DNA of 64,000 bases from Xylocopilactobacillus apis (GTDB taxonomy: Bacteria > Bacillota > Bacilli > Lactobacillales > Lactobacillaceae): the NCBI RefSeq assembly GCF_033095965.1, contig NZ_AP026801.1, positions 558,001-622,000 on the forward strand, given 5' to 3'. The notes beneath the pieces were generated by a model. The model was given only the letters and a program-made list of their open reading frames with translations, had not been told where the DNA came from and ran no database searches. Of the stretch, positions 52,629 through 61,691 are shown piece after piece; position 1 is the stretch's first letter, and the number at the start of each line of letters is the position of its first letter. Position numbers and translations under genes: made by a program.

Positions 52629-54170
52629 ATGTCACTAACAATTAATTCGTGTTTATTACTATTAAAAGAACATCATTTATTAAAAAGCAGCGCAATTCAA
52701 GGTGATTTAGATACGGTAATGTGTGATATTGCCTTTGATTCCCGCGTTGTGAAAAAAGATTCCATTTTTTTCTGTAAAGGGGATCATTTTCGACCTGCTT
52801 TTTTAACAATGGCTAAAGATAAAGGAGCAATCACTTACGTAGCAGAAAAACCAATGGTTGAAGGAACGGGCCTTAACGCTTTTATCGTTCGTAATGTTAC
52901 TAAAGCAATGGCTATTTTAGCAGCAGCTTTCTACGATTATCCTCAAGATGATTTAAATGTTTTGGCAATTACTGGAACTAAAGGAAAAACAACCACCGCT
53001 TATTTTGCTCAATCTATTTTGGATAAACAGATTCCTCATCGAGTTGCTCTTTTTTCAACAATTGAACGAATTATGGGATCTAATCCGGGGGATACGATTC
53101 CTTCGAATCTTTCGACGCCAGAAAGTGTCGATCTTTTTTCTGAAATGAGTCAGGCCGGGATCAACGACATGATGGATTTGGTTATGGAAGTATCCAGTCA
53201 AGCCTATCTACGGAATCGAGTTTTCGGATTAACCTATGATGTGGGGGTCTTTTTAAATATTTCACCAGATCATGTGGGAGAAAATGAACATCCAAGCTAT
53301 GCGAATTATCTTCATAATAAAATTCAGTTGATCATGAATTCACGAAAGGTCGTTTTAAACGCAGACACTCAAGATTGGGACATGGTTTCAAAAGCTGCAG
53401 AAGTTAGTACAGATGATGATAGTATTTTTGTCTATGCCGGCAAGGATTATTTAGAAAAACATCCGGAAATTGATTTTGATTTTTATTATGAGATTAATGA
53501 AGATTTAATTAATGGGGTCAAATTTGTCCTCCATGCAAATTCACAAAAAGGGAAATTATTAAATATAGATGGTGATTATGAAATTTCAATGCCAGGTATA
53601 TTTAACGTTATTAACGCCGTGGGAGCAATTATTTCTTCCACTCTTTTAGGCGCTAATCGTCATGAAGCCTTTTTAGGTATTAAAGACGTTAGAGTACCAG
53701 GACGTCTTGAAGTGCTTGATTTGAAGGAACACGGGACGGTAGTTGTAGATTTTGCTCATAACAAATTAAGTTTGACTGCTACATTAAACTTTATAAAGAG
53801 CAAATTCCCAAATGCTAAAATTAGTGTTGTAACCGGCAGTGCAGGGGACAAAGGGATTAACCGGCGGAGTGATATGGGTGAAGTTCTCAATGATCTTGCC
53901 GACCGGGTCTATTTAACAACCGATGATCCTGATTTTGAAGAAGCCAGTGATATTGCTGAAGAGATGAGATCATATATAACTAATGATCAAGTAGAAGTTT
54001 CCTATGTGGAAGATCGAGAAGAAGCTATTAAGAAAGCAGTTTTGAATAATGGTCCAGAGGATGTGGTTCTTTTAGCAGGAAAAGGTGCTGATAAGTACAT
54101 GATTGTTCGAGGACAGAAACTACCTTATGCAGGAGATAAAGAAATTGCCTTAGCAACTATTAAGGATTAA
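52629..54170 (+). CDS. murE: UDP-N-acetylmuramoyl-tripeptide synthetase, lysine-adding
   Basis: 513 residues. Mur ligase ATP loop LAITGTKGKTTTAYF (about residue 115), central SNLSTPESVDLF and MDLVMEVSSQAYLRNRV (substrate region), and DDPDFEEASD near residue 437, the local motif that distinguishes lysine-adding from mDAP-adding (DNPR) MurE. It ligates L-lysine to UDP-MurNAc-L-Ala-D-Glu in the cytosol, giving lysine-type peptidoglycan. AAGGAG precedes the ATG. The racemase gene starts two bases after its stop, so a cell-wall amino acid operon is likely. Confidence 0.95.
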   Translation: MSLTINSCLLLLKEHHLLKSSAIQGDLDTVMCDIAFDSRVVKKDSIFFCKGDHFRPAFLTMAKDKGAITYVAEKPMVEGTGLNAFIVRNVTKAMAILAAAFYDYPQDDLNVLAITGTKGKTTTAYFAQSILDKQIPHRVALFSTIERIMGSNPGDTIPSNLSTPESVDLFSEMSQAGINDMMDLVMEVSSQAYLRNRVFGLTYDVGVFLNISPDHVGENEHPSYANYLHNKIQLIMNSRKVVLNADTQDWDMVSKAAEVSTDDDSIFVYAGKDYLEKHPEIDFDFYYEINEDLINGVKFVLHANSQKGKLLNIDGDYEISMPGIFNVINAVGAIISSTLLGANRHEAFLGIKDVRVPGRLEVLDLKEHGTVVVDFAHNKLSLTATLNFIKSKFPNAKISVVTGSAGDKGINRRSDMGEVLNDLADRVYLTTDDPDFEEASDIAEEMRSYITNDQVEVSYVEDREEAIKKAVLNNGPEDVVLLAGKGADKYMIVRGQKLPYAGDKEIALATIKD

Positions 54171-54172
54171 AT

Positions 54173-54946
54173 ATGAAAAAATTTTTTACGATTTTTGGTG
54201 GGATGGGAACATTTGCTTCGATGAATTTTGAAAAATTATTAAATGAACGTACAAAATCTCACCAGGATCAAGATTATTATAATTATCTCTTAGTCAATCA
54301 TGCTTCAGTACCTGATCGCACAGATTACATTTTAGATCATCAAAAAGAAAGCTTTTTTCCAGATCTTGCAGATGACGTCAGACAGCAAAATCTGATAAAG
54401 CCACAGTTTATTTCAATTGCATGTAATACAGCACATTATTTTTACTCTGATCTTCAGAAATTGACAGAAATTCCTATTTTACATATGCCATTTTTGGTAG
54501 CTTTGGAAGCAGTGAAAAAGTATCCTGATCAAGAATCTTTTGGTTTATTAGCAACCAAGGGAACGGTTCACGACCATGTTTACGAAAAGTCTTTTGAAAT
54601 TCTTGGTAAAAAAATTCTGCTGCCGGACGAAAAACTTACTGATAAAGTCATGCAGTTTATTTATGAAAATGTTAAAGAAAAAAATGAGATGGATCGCACT
54701 TTCTTTAATCAAATATTAAAAGAGGCTCGCGAATACTTTGGAGTATCAACTTTAATTTTAGGCTGTACAGAATTATCTTACGCCGCTGATATTTTAAAGA
54801 TCTCCGATCAATTATTAGATTCACAGAGCATTCTAGTTGACCGCACATTAGAATTTGCTCACGCTTATCGATATGAACCAGATTTAGTGAAAGATTTGCT
54901 GGTTCGTTATAAGGAAACTGGTGATCAAGGTGGGTTATTACACTAA
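54173..54946 (+). CDS. aspartate/glutamate racemase family protein
   Basis: 257 residues. Two catalytic Cys are in place: IACNTAHYF (about residue 83) and LILGCTELSYA (about 195), with IFGGMGTFASMNFEKLL at the start as in RacD-like aspartate racemases. Sequence is closer to aspartate than glutamate racemases by the GGMG start. D-aspartate forms the cross-bridge of many lactobacillary peptidoglycans, which fits its position immediately after murE, probably translated by coupling since no clear ribosome site is seen. Confidence 0.88.
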   Translation: MKKFFTIFGGMGTFASMNFEKLLNERTKSHQDQDYYNYLLVNHASVPDRTDYILDHQKESFFPDLADDVRQQNLIKPQFISIACNTAHYFYSDLQKLTEIPILHMPFLVALEAVKKYPDQESFGLLATKGTVHDHVYEKSFEILGKKILLPDEKLTDKVMQFIYENVKEKNEMDRTFFNQILKEAREYFGVSTLILGCTELSYAADILKISDQLLDSQSILVDRTLEFAHAYRYEPDLVKDLLVRYKETGDQGGLLH

Positions 54947-54984
54947 AACTGAACAATTTAATAAATTTTGAGGCGGTTCCTTCA

Positions 54985-55923
54985 ATGAAAAAGTCAAAAA
55001 AGCGTCGCATACTTATAATAATCGCTGCTGTACTTTTTGTTTTGGTAGTTGGTTTGGGTTTTGCCAGTAACTACATGTTTAACTATGCTTTTGTGCGGGA
55101 AGATAAGTCCTTTATTAAATCAGGCAGTTCTCAGGCTTTAAAAAAAGATCAAGCTTGGTTAAAGAAATATCCTAAACAAATTTGGTATGAACAATCAGCT
55201 CAAGGAAAGTTAAAATTAGAAGCGGCTTTTGTACCAGCAGCAAAACAAACAAATAAGACAATTGTTGTTTTCCATGGCTATACAAAAAATAAAGAGCATA
55301 TGGCTGATTATATTAGGATGTTTCATAATAATGGTTATAATGTATTAGCGCCGGATGCGCGTGCTTCTGGGGCTTCAGAAGGAAAAATAATTGGTTATGG
55401 TTGGCCAGATCATTATGATGATTTGCTTTGGATAAAACGGTTAATTAAAAAAACCGGCAAATCTAATGCTCAAATCGGACTTTTTGGCGTTAGTATGGGT
55501 GGGGCTACAGTGATGTTTCTGGCCGGCGAAAAACTTCCTCGGCAAGTTAAAGTTTTAATTGAAGATTGTGGTTACTCTAGTATTAATAGTGAGCTATCAT
55601 ATCAGCTCAATCAAATGTTTCATCTGCCTAGTTTTCCGTTAATTCCATCAGTTAATTTAGAGACACGACTTCGAGGTGGATATAATTTTAATGATGGGGA
55701 TTCGATTGCTCAACTCAAAAAAAATAAGCTGCCGATTTTATTTATTCACGGCAGCAAGGATACTTTTGTTCCAACTAAAATGGTTTATGATAATTACCAA
55801 GCAACGTCTGCTCCTAAACAGCTGTTAGTAGTCAAAGGTGCATCCCATGCAGGGTCTTTTGAAAAGAAACGTATTAAGTATCAGAAAACAGTTGTTAATT
55901 TTCTAAACAAATATCTTCCTTAG
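54985..55923 (+). CDS. membrane-anchored alpha/beta hydrolase
   Basis: 312 residues. A basic N-terminus and helix (about 8-32) anchor an extracellular hydrolase domain. VVFHGYTKNKEHM carries the oxyanion loop, GLFGVSMGGATVM the nucleophile Ser (about residue 172), and HGSKDTFVP and KGASHAGSFE supply Asp and His. It resembles YqiK/BAAT-type cell-surface esterase-peptidases of lactobacilli; substrate unknown. It follows the racemase by 38 bp and may share its transcript. Confidence 0.85.
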   Translation: MKKSKKRRILIIIAAVLFVLVVGLGFASNYMFNYAFVREDKSFIKSGSSQALKKDQAWLKKYPKQIWYEQSAQGKLKLEAAFVPAAKQTNKTIVVFHGYTKNKEHMADYIRMFHNNGYNVLAPDARASGASEGKIIGYGWPDHYDDLLWIKRLIKKTGKSNAQIGLFGVSMGGATVMFLAGEKLPRQVKVLIEDCGYSSINSELSYQLNQMFHLPSFPLIPSVNLETRLRGGYNFNDGDSIAQLKKNKLPILFIHGSKDTFVPTKMVYDNYQATSAPKQLLVVKGASHAGSFEKKRIKYQKTVVNFLNKYLP

Positions 55924-55925
55924 TT

Positions 55926-57248
55926 TTAATCTGAAGATTGATCTTCATCGTTAGGATCAATCTCTTTTTGTTCTTGAGGTAATTCTTTAACTAAGAACCA
56001 AGTTATAAAACCACGTTTTATTTCTTGCGCAGTAAAACTAAAGTTATTGATATTGATAGTGTCGTTGGCCTTCATTTCCGGCTTGATGTCACTAATGTAG
56101 CCAGCAATTGTGGTGCTTTCTGAATCTTCAAAACTTTCAATTTCAACTTTGAAGTATCTCTCAAAATCATAAAGAGTTGTTTTGCCAGAAACAGAAAAAG
56201 TATGATCTTCTTTTTCTTGAATATATTCGTCACTAACATCATCAATTTCATCTCGAACGGTACCGAATAATTCTTCATAGATGTCTTTATCAGTTATAAT
56301 CCCGCTAGTGCCGCCATATTCATCCACAGCAATAACAATTGGCGTGTGTTTTGATATCATCTCTTGCAAAAGATCATGAACAGGGGTTGTTTCAGGAACT
56401 GTAATAATTGATCGTAAGAGCCGACTGACAGTAATAGTCCCGTCAACCTGAGATTGTCTGATTAAATCGTATATATAAACATAACCTAGAATTTTATCCT
56501 TATCGTTGTCAGCAACTACAGGGTATCGACTATATCCTTCTTTTAAGTATGTAACAAGAGCGTCTTTTACAGTCATTGTGATGTCAATAACTTCCAAGCT
56601 AGTGCGATCAACCATGATATCAGTGGCAATTTTATCATTAAATTCAAAAGCTCTTTTCATGTAGATTAAATCAAATTCATCGACCGCGCCTTGTTTAACA
56701 GCTTCCTCAGTTAAAGTTATAATTTCATCTTCACTAACAAAATCAATTTTTTCATCAGCTTCATCAGAGTTGGTTTCCGGATGATTTTGAAAATTGATAA
56801 CAAAAGAGCTAACCGGGTAAAAAACTAAATTGGCTAATTTTAAAATAAAACTAAAACGACCAATTTCACTATTTTTTGTAGCAACAAAAATATGGTTTCT
56901 GCTGTATGTGATACAAAAACTTCCTATAAAAACAAAAATTAAAAAGATTACGATATAAATAATCAATTCGATCCAAATATTTTTAGTTAATGAACTAATT
57001 AAATATTTTTCGATATTATCTATTAATGTAATAGAAAAAAATCCAGTAGTAATTATAGCTAACACCCAGCTGATAATTGCAGAATAATAAGTTTTAGTCT
57101 GTTCTTTTTGAAGTTTGGCCGATTTACTACTGTCATCTTCACCAAATTTAATTTTATAGTATAAAATTTGACGCCAAAAATTGAATAATTCTTCTAAAAA
57201 AAGAAAGACTAAAATACAGGCGGCGTCAGCCGTTAATGCTTCTATCAA
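55926..57248 (-). CDS. CorC/HlyC-family protein: CNNM membrane domain, CBS pair, CorC domain
   Basis: 440 residues, TTG start with TAGGAG upstream. N-terminal membrane domain with about four helices (1-150), a CBS pair (about 205-330; FDLIYMKRAFEFNDKIATDIMVDRTSL, VDEYGGTSGIITDKDIYEELFG) and a C-terminal CorC_HlyC domain (350-430; YISDIKPEMKANDTINI). Such proteins are implicated in Mg2+/Co2+ efflux or homeostasis, despite the older name hemolysin. Ends IDPNDEDQSSD. It may be co-transcribed with the CAP protein gene 15 bp upstream. Confidence 0.88.
   Translation of the reverse strand: MIEALTADAACILVFLFLEELFNFWRQILYYKIKFGEDDSSKSAKLQKEQTKTYYSAIISWVLAIITTGFFSITLIDNIEKYLISSLTKNIWIELIIYIVIFLIFVFIGSFCITYSRNHIFVATKNSEIGRFSFILKLANLVFYPVSSFVINFQNHPETNSDEADEKIDFVSEDEIITLTEEAVKQGAVDEFDLIYMKRAFEFNDKIATDIMVDRTSLEVIDITMTVKDALVTYLKEGYSRYPVVADNDKDKILGYVYIYDLIRQSQVDGTITVSRLLRSIITVPETTPVHDLLQEMISKHTPIVIAVDEYGGTSGIITDKDIYEELFGTVRDEIDDVSDEYIQEKEDHTFSVSGKTTLYDFERYFKVEIESFEDSESTTIAGYISDIKPEMKANDTININNFSFTAQEIKRGFITWFLVKELPQEQKEIDPNDEDQSSD
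55935..55970 (+). terminator. terminator inside the 3' end of the CBS protein gene
   Basis: AGATTGATC (55935-55943) and GATCAATCT (55955-55963), then CTTTTTG. It should end the rightward murE-racemase-hydrolase transcript while encoding the C-terminus of the convergent CBS protein. Confidence 0.65.
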
Positions 57249-57263
57249 AATATCTCCTAAATT

Positions 57264-58835
57264 TTATTTAACAATTAAATATTTACCATCAACCCACTGA
57301 TTACCGCCAAGGTTGAACCAGCTTGCGTTATTAACTGTTGTTGCTTTAAAAGTTTTCCATTTTGTACCGGTTTTTAAAAATTTGTTTCCCACTGGTTTTT
57401 TGTTAAAGAATGGAGAGGTCCAAACTCTAATACCATATTTTGGTAAGTAATTAATAGTAGCAATTGATTTGTAACTATAGTTATTTGATTCAACATAAAT
57501 TCCATTAATCCATTGTTTATCTCCAACTTTGAACCAAAAAGTATTGTTAGAGTATGATATGCCAGACGTTTTCCAACGAGAATTATTGATTAAATATTGA
57601 CCAGTTTTTTTATGATTAGCTGGATAACTATCATAAACTGGAATTGATCCTTGTCCACAACGGACAGTAGCAATTCCGTCTTGTTTCATATCAACGGTAT
57701 TTCCAGGATCTTTGATTGGAATTTGAGCCCCGACTTCATTAAAAAGCTTAAAAGTATAAGAATATTCTCCGCCTTTATATTTTTGAGGATCGAGTCCCTT
57801 TAATGAAACTGTATATTGGTTACCGGATTGAAGTTTTACGTTTTTGGGCGGAATGTAGGTTAGCGCACTAGCGTAATGTCCTGCAACATTATCTGCCTGC
57901 ACATTTTTAACATTTGTTGCATTACCGCTAGTTTCGTCAGTATCATTTTTTACAGTAACGCTAAGCCCGGTTTTCGGAATTAAGTAATCATTACTGAAAT
58001 AGATTGACCAATAAATTGGATGTTGTTCAGTATTACTTTGAGTTAATTCTTCAATAGGAAAAACACCTTCAGCAGGATAATTTACTATTTCTCGACTTGG
58101 CTTTGACATTATATCATTTAAGGTATTGTCAAAATGAATTACTTCATATTTTGTCCCATTAGTCCCATAAGCAACTCCGACCCCAAAATTTGATAATCTG
58201 CTTGATAACAGATCAGCTCGGTGTCCAGTTGCTTCAGGAGTTAGATAATCATAATTATCTGCAATTAAAGAAGAAATGGAAAAATATGCAGTTTCCTCTG
58301 CTAAATTAGTATTAAAATATAAAACCGCAAAATTTGTATAAGGTTTCCCTTGATTCCAAACGGGGGTAGGAATATAACTTGGTCTAACAGCATTTGTAAG
58401 ATTGTGCTGATATTTCCCAGGATCAGCATTGCTGGCAGCCAATAAATAAGCTCCCAATTGTGCATAAGTATTAGCTGTTCCGTCTTCGTTAGTCTTAGCT
58501 GCGTTTGTAGCAGGAGGCAGGTTTAATAAAAAACGATAATAGTTGATCCAGTTAGTTGTATCATCGATATAATCTTGTTTAATAAATCCAGCATTGTAAG
58601 GATAAGAGAAAGTTGGGGGAACGGAATAAATGTTGTAATTTCCCCGAACATAATCACGAGATGCTAAATCAGAATATTTTGCTTTAATTTCATTTATTCT
58701 TGACAACTCCGCTGGCGTATATGACGGCGCGGAATCATCAGCAAATACATCAGTTTCACTTACTTGTAAAACTAAGCAAACTATTACTAACAGGATAAAT
58801 ATATGGTGATTTTTTTGATTATATTTATTAGACAT
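57264..58835 (-). CDS. secreted CAP/SCP-domain protein with SLAP-like wall-binding repeats
   Basis: 523 residues. Signal peptide (about 1-33, ending VFADD). A CAP-like domain spans about 70-270: DTTNWINYYRFLLNLPP, YLLAASNADPGKYQHNL, ATGHRADLLSSRLSNFGVGVAY, with conserved His/Glu regions. A linker domain follows (280-380), then two to three C-terminal repeats (395-520), the last being LPKYGIRVWTSP...WKTFKATTVNNASWFNLGGNQWVDGKYL, the same module as in the C39-like protein at 13788-15050. It is likely anchored to wall polymers by these repeats. Function unknown. Confidence 0.82.
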   Translation of the reverse strand: MSNKYNQKNHHIFILLVIVCLVLQVSETDVFADDSAPSYTPAELSRINEIKAKYSDLASRDYVRGNYNIYSVPPTFSYPYNAGFIKQDYIDDTTNWINYYRFLLNLPPATNAAKTNEDGTANTYAQLGAYLLAASNADPGKYQHNLTNAVRPSYIPTPVWNQGKPYTNFAVLYFNTNLAEETAYFSISSLIADNYDYLTPEATGHRADLLSSRLSNFGVGVAYGTNGTKYEVIHFDNTLNDIMSKPSREIVNYPAEGVFPIEELTQSNTEQHPIYWSIYFSNDYLIPKTGLSVTVKNDTDETSGNATNVKNVQADNVAGHYASALTYIPPKNVKLQSGNQYTVSLKGLDPQKYKGGEYSYTFKLFNEVGAQIPIKDPGNTVDMKQDGIATVRCGQGSIPVYDSYPANHKKTGQYLINNSRWKTSGISYSNNTFWFKVGDKQWINGIYVESNNYSYKSIATINYLPKYGIRVWTSPFFNKKPVGNKFLKTGTKWKTFKATTVNNASWFNLGGNQWVDGKYLIVK

Positions 58836-58983
58836 AGCGATCTCTTTCGTATTAATGGATATCTATAATTTTACACTATTAAATAAGAAAAAAGACTTTT
58901 ATCAATATTTTTCTAAAAAAAATTTTGGACCTAGACGGATACTGCTAGTGATTAATATTAATAATATCACATTGAGAAAATCA

Positions 58984-58992
58984 TGTTATAAT
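58984..58992 (+). promoter_or_regulatory. extended -10 promoter of the universal stress gene
   Basis: TGTTATAAT (58984-58992) is a consensus extended -10; the -35 at 17 bases' distance is poor, as expected. The ATG follows 40 bases later behind AAGAAGG. Confidence 0.7.
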
Positions 58993-59031
58993 GATCGCAG
59001 CAAGGCTACTATAGAGTAAGAAGGTAAAAAA

Positions 59032-59466
59032 ATGGATTATAAAAAAGTCATGGTTCCTTTAGATGGATCAGATAATTCTGAATTAGCATTTAATCGAGCG
59101 ATGGAGTTTGTGTCAGAGCCAGGTACTTCCTTGTATTTGGTCCATGTCATCGATACAATGCCACTAGTTGGCAATTATGGCGTGGTATCGGGGGACCTGT
59201 TTTATGATCTAAGTGAGCGGGCTCGTGAATATTTAACTCAGATGAAAGAAAAAGCTGAAAAGCTTGGAGCAAAGAACGTTTCAATTCATGTGCGATTTGG
59301 TAATCCCAAAACAGTTATTGCAAAGGATTTTGTAGATGAATATCACATTGATTTAATTGTGATTGGGTCAACAGGGTTAAATGCAGTCGAACGGATTTTA
59401 GTTGGTTCAGTTGCAGAATACGTTAATCGACATGCAAAAGTTGATGTAATGATTATTAAAAAATAG
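59032..59466 (+). CDS. universal stress protein, UspA family
   Basis: 144 residues. KKVMVPLDGSDNSELAFNRAMEF at the start, and the ATP-binding signature DLIVIGSTGLNAVERILVGSVAEYVNRHAKVDVMIIK near the end, with the G-2x-G-9x-G-S pattern. Probably an ATP-binding stress-resilience protein. Terminated by a strong hairpin; convergent with pepF. Confidence 0.95.
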   Translation: MDYKKVMVPLDGSDNSELAFNRAMEFVSEPGTSLYLVHVIDTMPLVGNYGVVSGDLFYDLSERAREYLTQMKEKAEKLGAKNVSIHVRFGNPKTVIAKDFVDEYHIDLIVIGSTGLNAVERILVGSVAEYVNRHAKVDVMIIKK

Positions 59467-59479
59467 TTTTTAAAATTTA

Positions 59480-59518
59480 AAAAGGAACGTTTTCATTAAT
59501 TTGAAAATGTTCCTTTTT
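59480..59518. terminator. bidirectional terminator between usp and pepF
   Basis: AAAAGGAACGTTTTCA (59480-59495) pairs with TGAAAATGTTCCTTTT (59502-59517) perfectly apart from a G-U, with A and T runs on the outside. Confidence 0.85.
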
Positions 59519-59526
59519 TATAGACT

Positions 59527-61317
59527 TTAAATTAATTTTTCTAATTCATTAAGCCGTTCTTCAAAAACTGCAAAGGTTTTATCTAAGTAATCAGTTTTAG
59601 TCATGTCGACGCCAGCTTCTTTCATGGTATCAATCGCATATTTTGAATTACCGCTCTTTAAAAATCCAAGATAACGTTCAACAGCGCCATTTTGATGATT
59701 GAACATTGCTTCAGATAGAGTAGTAGCTGCCGCAAATCCAGTCGCATATTGATAAACATAATAATCATAATAGAAGTGAGGAATTCTTGACCATTCAAGT
59801 GAAATTTCAGGATCACTGATCACACTGTCACCGTAATACTCGGAATTAAGTTTACCGTAATATTCAGAAGCTCCATCAGCAGTTATTGGAGTTCCGTTTT
59901 GCTGAGAGATATGAAGGTAATGTTCAAATTCAGCAAACTGGGTTTGCCGGAAAACTGTTCCTTTTACTCCATCTAAGTAATGATTTAAAATGTAAGCTTT
60001 TAATTTTGGATCTTCTGAATTTGCCAAGAAATCATTGGTTAACAGATTTTCGTTGGTAGTTGAAGCAATTTCAGCGACAAAAATCGGATAATCTCCGTAA
60101 ACATAAGGCTGGTACTTGCGAGTTAACCAACTATGAACACTATGTCCAGTTTCATGAATTAAAGTAAAAACGTCATCGAGAGTATCTTGATAGTTTAACA
60201 GGATAAAAGGATTTGTATCGTAAGATCCGCCAGAATATCCACCTGATCGTTTACCTTTTGTCTCATAAACATCAATCATTCTTTCATTATATATATGATC
60301 AACTGCTTCTAAATATTCATCACCATAAATTTCAAGAGCTTTTCGAGCTCTTTCTTTAGCTTGATCAAAGTTATATTCAACTGGTGGTTCGTCTAATAAT
60401 GGAACATATAGATCATACATATGCATTTCATTAAGTTTTAAAACCTTTTTACGTAATGCAACATAACGATGTAAGAGATCTAAATGGTCGTGAACCGAGT
60501 TAACTAAATTATCATAAACTGTTTCAGGAATATTATTTTCGGCTATGGCTGCACTGCGGGCATTAGGGTACTTATGAACATCTGCTAGATAGTTATCAGC
60601 TTTAACTTGTCCCGCTAAAGTTTGGGCAAAAGTATTTTTATATTCCCCATAAGCACTATAAATTCCTTGAAATGCTTCTTTTCTAACTCTTCGATCATAT
60701 GATTCAATATAAAGACCGTATGATCCATTGCTCAACGGAACTTTATTACCATCTTCATCAGTGATTTCGGGAAATTTTAAATCTGAGTTTGCCAAAACCG
60801 CAAACGTTTCAGAAGAGGAACTGAGAACATCTTGCGCTTTTGAGATTATTGCCTCCTCATTTTCATTAAGAACGTGAGGCCTTTTCTTTTCAATGTAGTC
60901 GAGATAATGTTTGTAAAGTTGATATTCAGGCTTTTCATTTATAAATTTATCAATTACACTAGGCTCGATACTAAGAATTTCAGGCTGAACAAAAGATAGT
61001 GTACTTTCAACTTGGGCAGCTAAAGCGTTGACTCTCGCAATATAGCCCTGATATTTGTTGTCGCTTGTATCAAGGTCATTTTTCATGCTTGCATACACAT
61101 AAACTTTCTCAAGCAGCTGAAAAGCAGCTAAGCTGGATTCAATCGCACTGAAAAATGTTTCAGCATTAGTAGCCATCGTACCTTGATGTTTACTGGCTTT
61201 GTCTGATAATTCTTGAACTTTTTTGAAATTGTCTTCAAAGTCGTTGTCGGTTTTAAAGATCGTTGTTAAATCCCACGTATATTTTTCAGGGATCTCATTT
61301 CTTGATTTTTGTGCCAT
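59527..61317 (-). CDS. pepF: oligoendopeptidase F (M3B family)
   Basis: 596 residues from ATG 61317; a TTG at 61329 lies upstream in frame, but it and the following bases form the ribosome site (TTGGAGGAAGTAATG), so ATG is the start. IHETGHSVHSWL (HExxH) with downstream Glu forms the zinc site, VAEIASTTNE matching the third ligand region; PLLDEPPVEYNFDQA and FRQTQFAEFEHYLH are family motifs. It degrades 7-17-residue peptides in the cytosol. Long divergent gap of 360 bp to the Mga-like gene. Confidence 0.95.
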   Translation of the reverse strand: MAQKSRNEIPEKYTWDLTTIFKTDNDFEDNFKKVQELSDKASKHQGTMATNAETFFSAIESSLAAFQLLEKVYVYASMKNDLDTSDNKYQGYIARVNALAAQVESTLSFVQPEILSIEPSVIDKFINEKPEYQLYKHYLDYIEKKRPHVLNENEEAIISKAQDVLSSSSETFAVLANSDLKFPEITDEDGNKVPLSNGSYGLYIESYDRRVRKEAFQGIYSAYGEYKNTFAQTLAGQVKADNYLADVHKYPNARSAAIAENNIPETVYDNLVNSVHDHLDLLHRYVALRKKVLKLNEMHMYDLYVPLLDEPPVEYNFDQAKERARKALEIYGDEYLEAVDHIYNERMIDVYETKGKRSGGYSGGSYDTNPFILLNYQDTLDDVFTLIHETGHSVHSWLTRKYQPYVYGDYPIFVAEIASTTNENLLTNDFLANSEDPKLKAYILNHYLDGVKGTVFRQTQFAEFEHYLHISQQNGTPITADGASEYYGKLNSEYYGDSVISDPEISLEWSRIPHFYYDYYVYQYATGFAAATTLSEAMFNHQNGAVERYLGFLKSGNSKYAIDTMKEAGVDMTKTDYLDKTFAVFEERLNELEKLI

Positions 61318-61329
61318 TACTTCCTCCAA

Positions 61330-61691
61330 AATTTTATATATTTAAGTATAAGTGATTTTTATTCAAATTAAATTCATTTGGAGGCATTTTTAGTTAAAAA
61401 ACATTTGTAAAGTTGTTGAAAAAAATATGATAGAATGGATACTAAAGATCATCACAATTGAATGTCGAGTGGATTATATCGAATTTTTGAAACTATAAAA
61501 GATGGTTAAAACATGAATATTTGTTAACGATAAATAGACTTTTAATCTTTTTTATTTTGATTAATACGTAGTAAATTTGTGAATTATATTTTAAATATAA
61601 TAAATTTTTTTTTGAAATTTGACTTTTTATAAGCTTTTTGTGATATCTTAGTTAAGTATAGTATGAACAACTTTCGTGGAGAAATTATATA
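61330..61691. other. intergenic, no gene recognised
   Basis: About 360 AT-rich bases between pepF and the divergent Mga-like gene. Several short ATG or TTG frames are no longer than ten codons. A TATAGT near 61660-61670 may be the -10 of the regulator; no clear operator seen. Confidence 0.45.
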
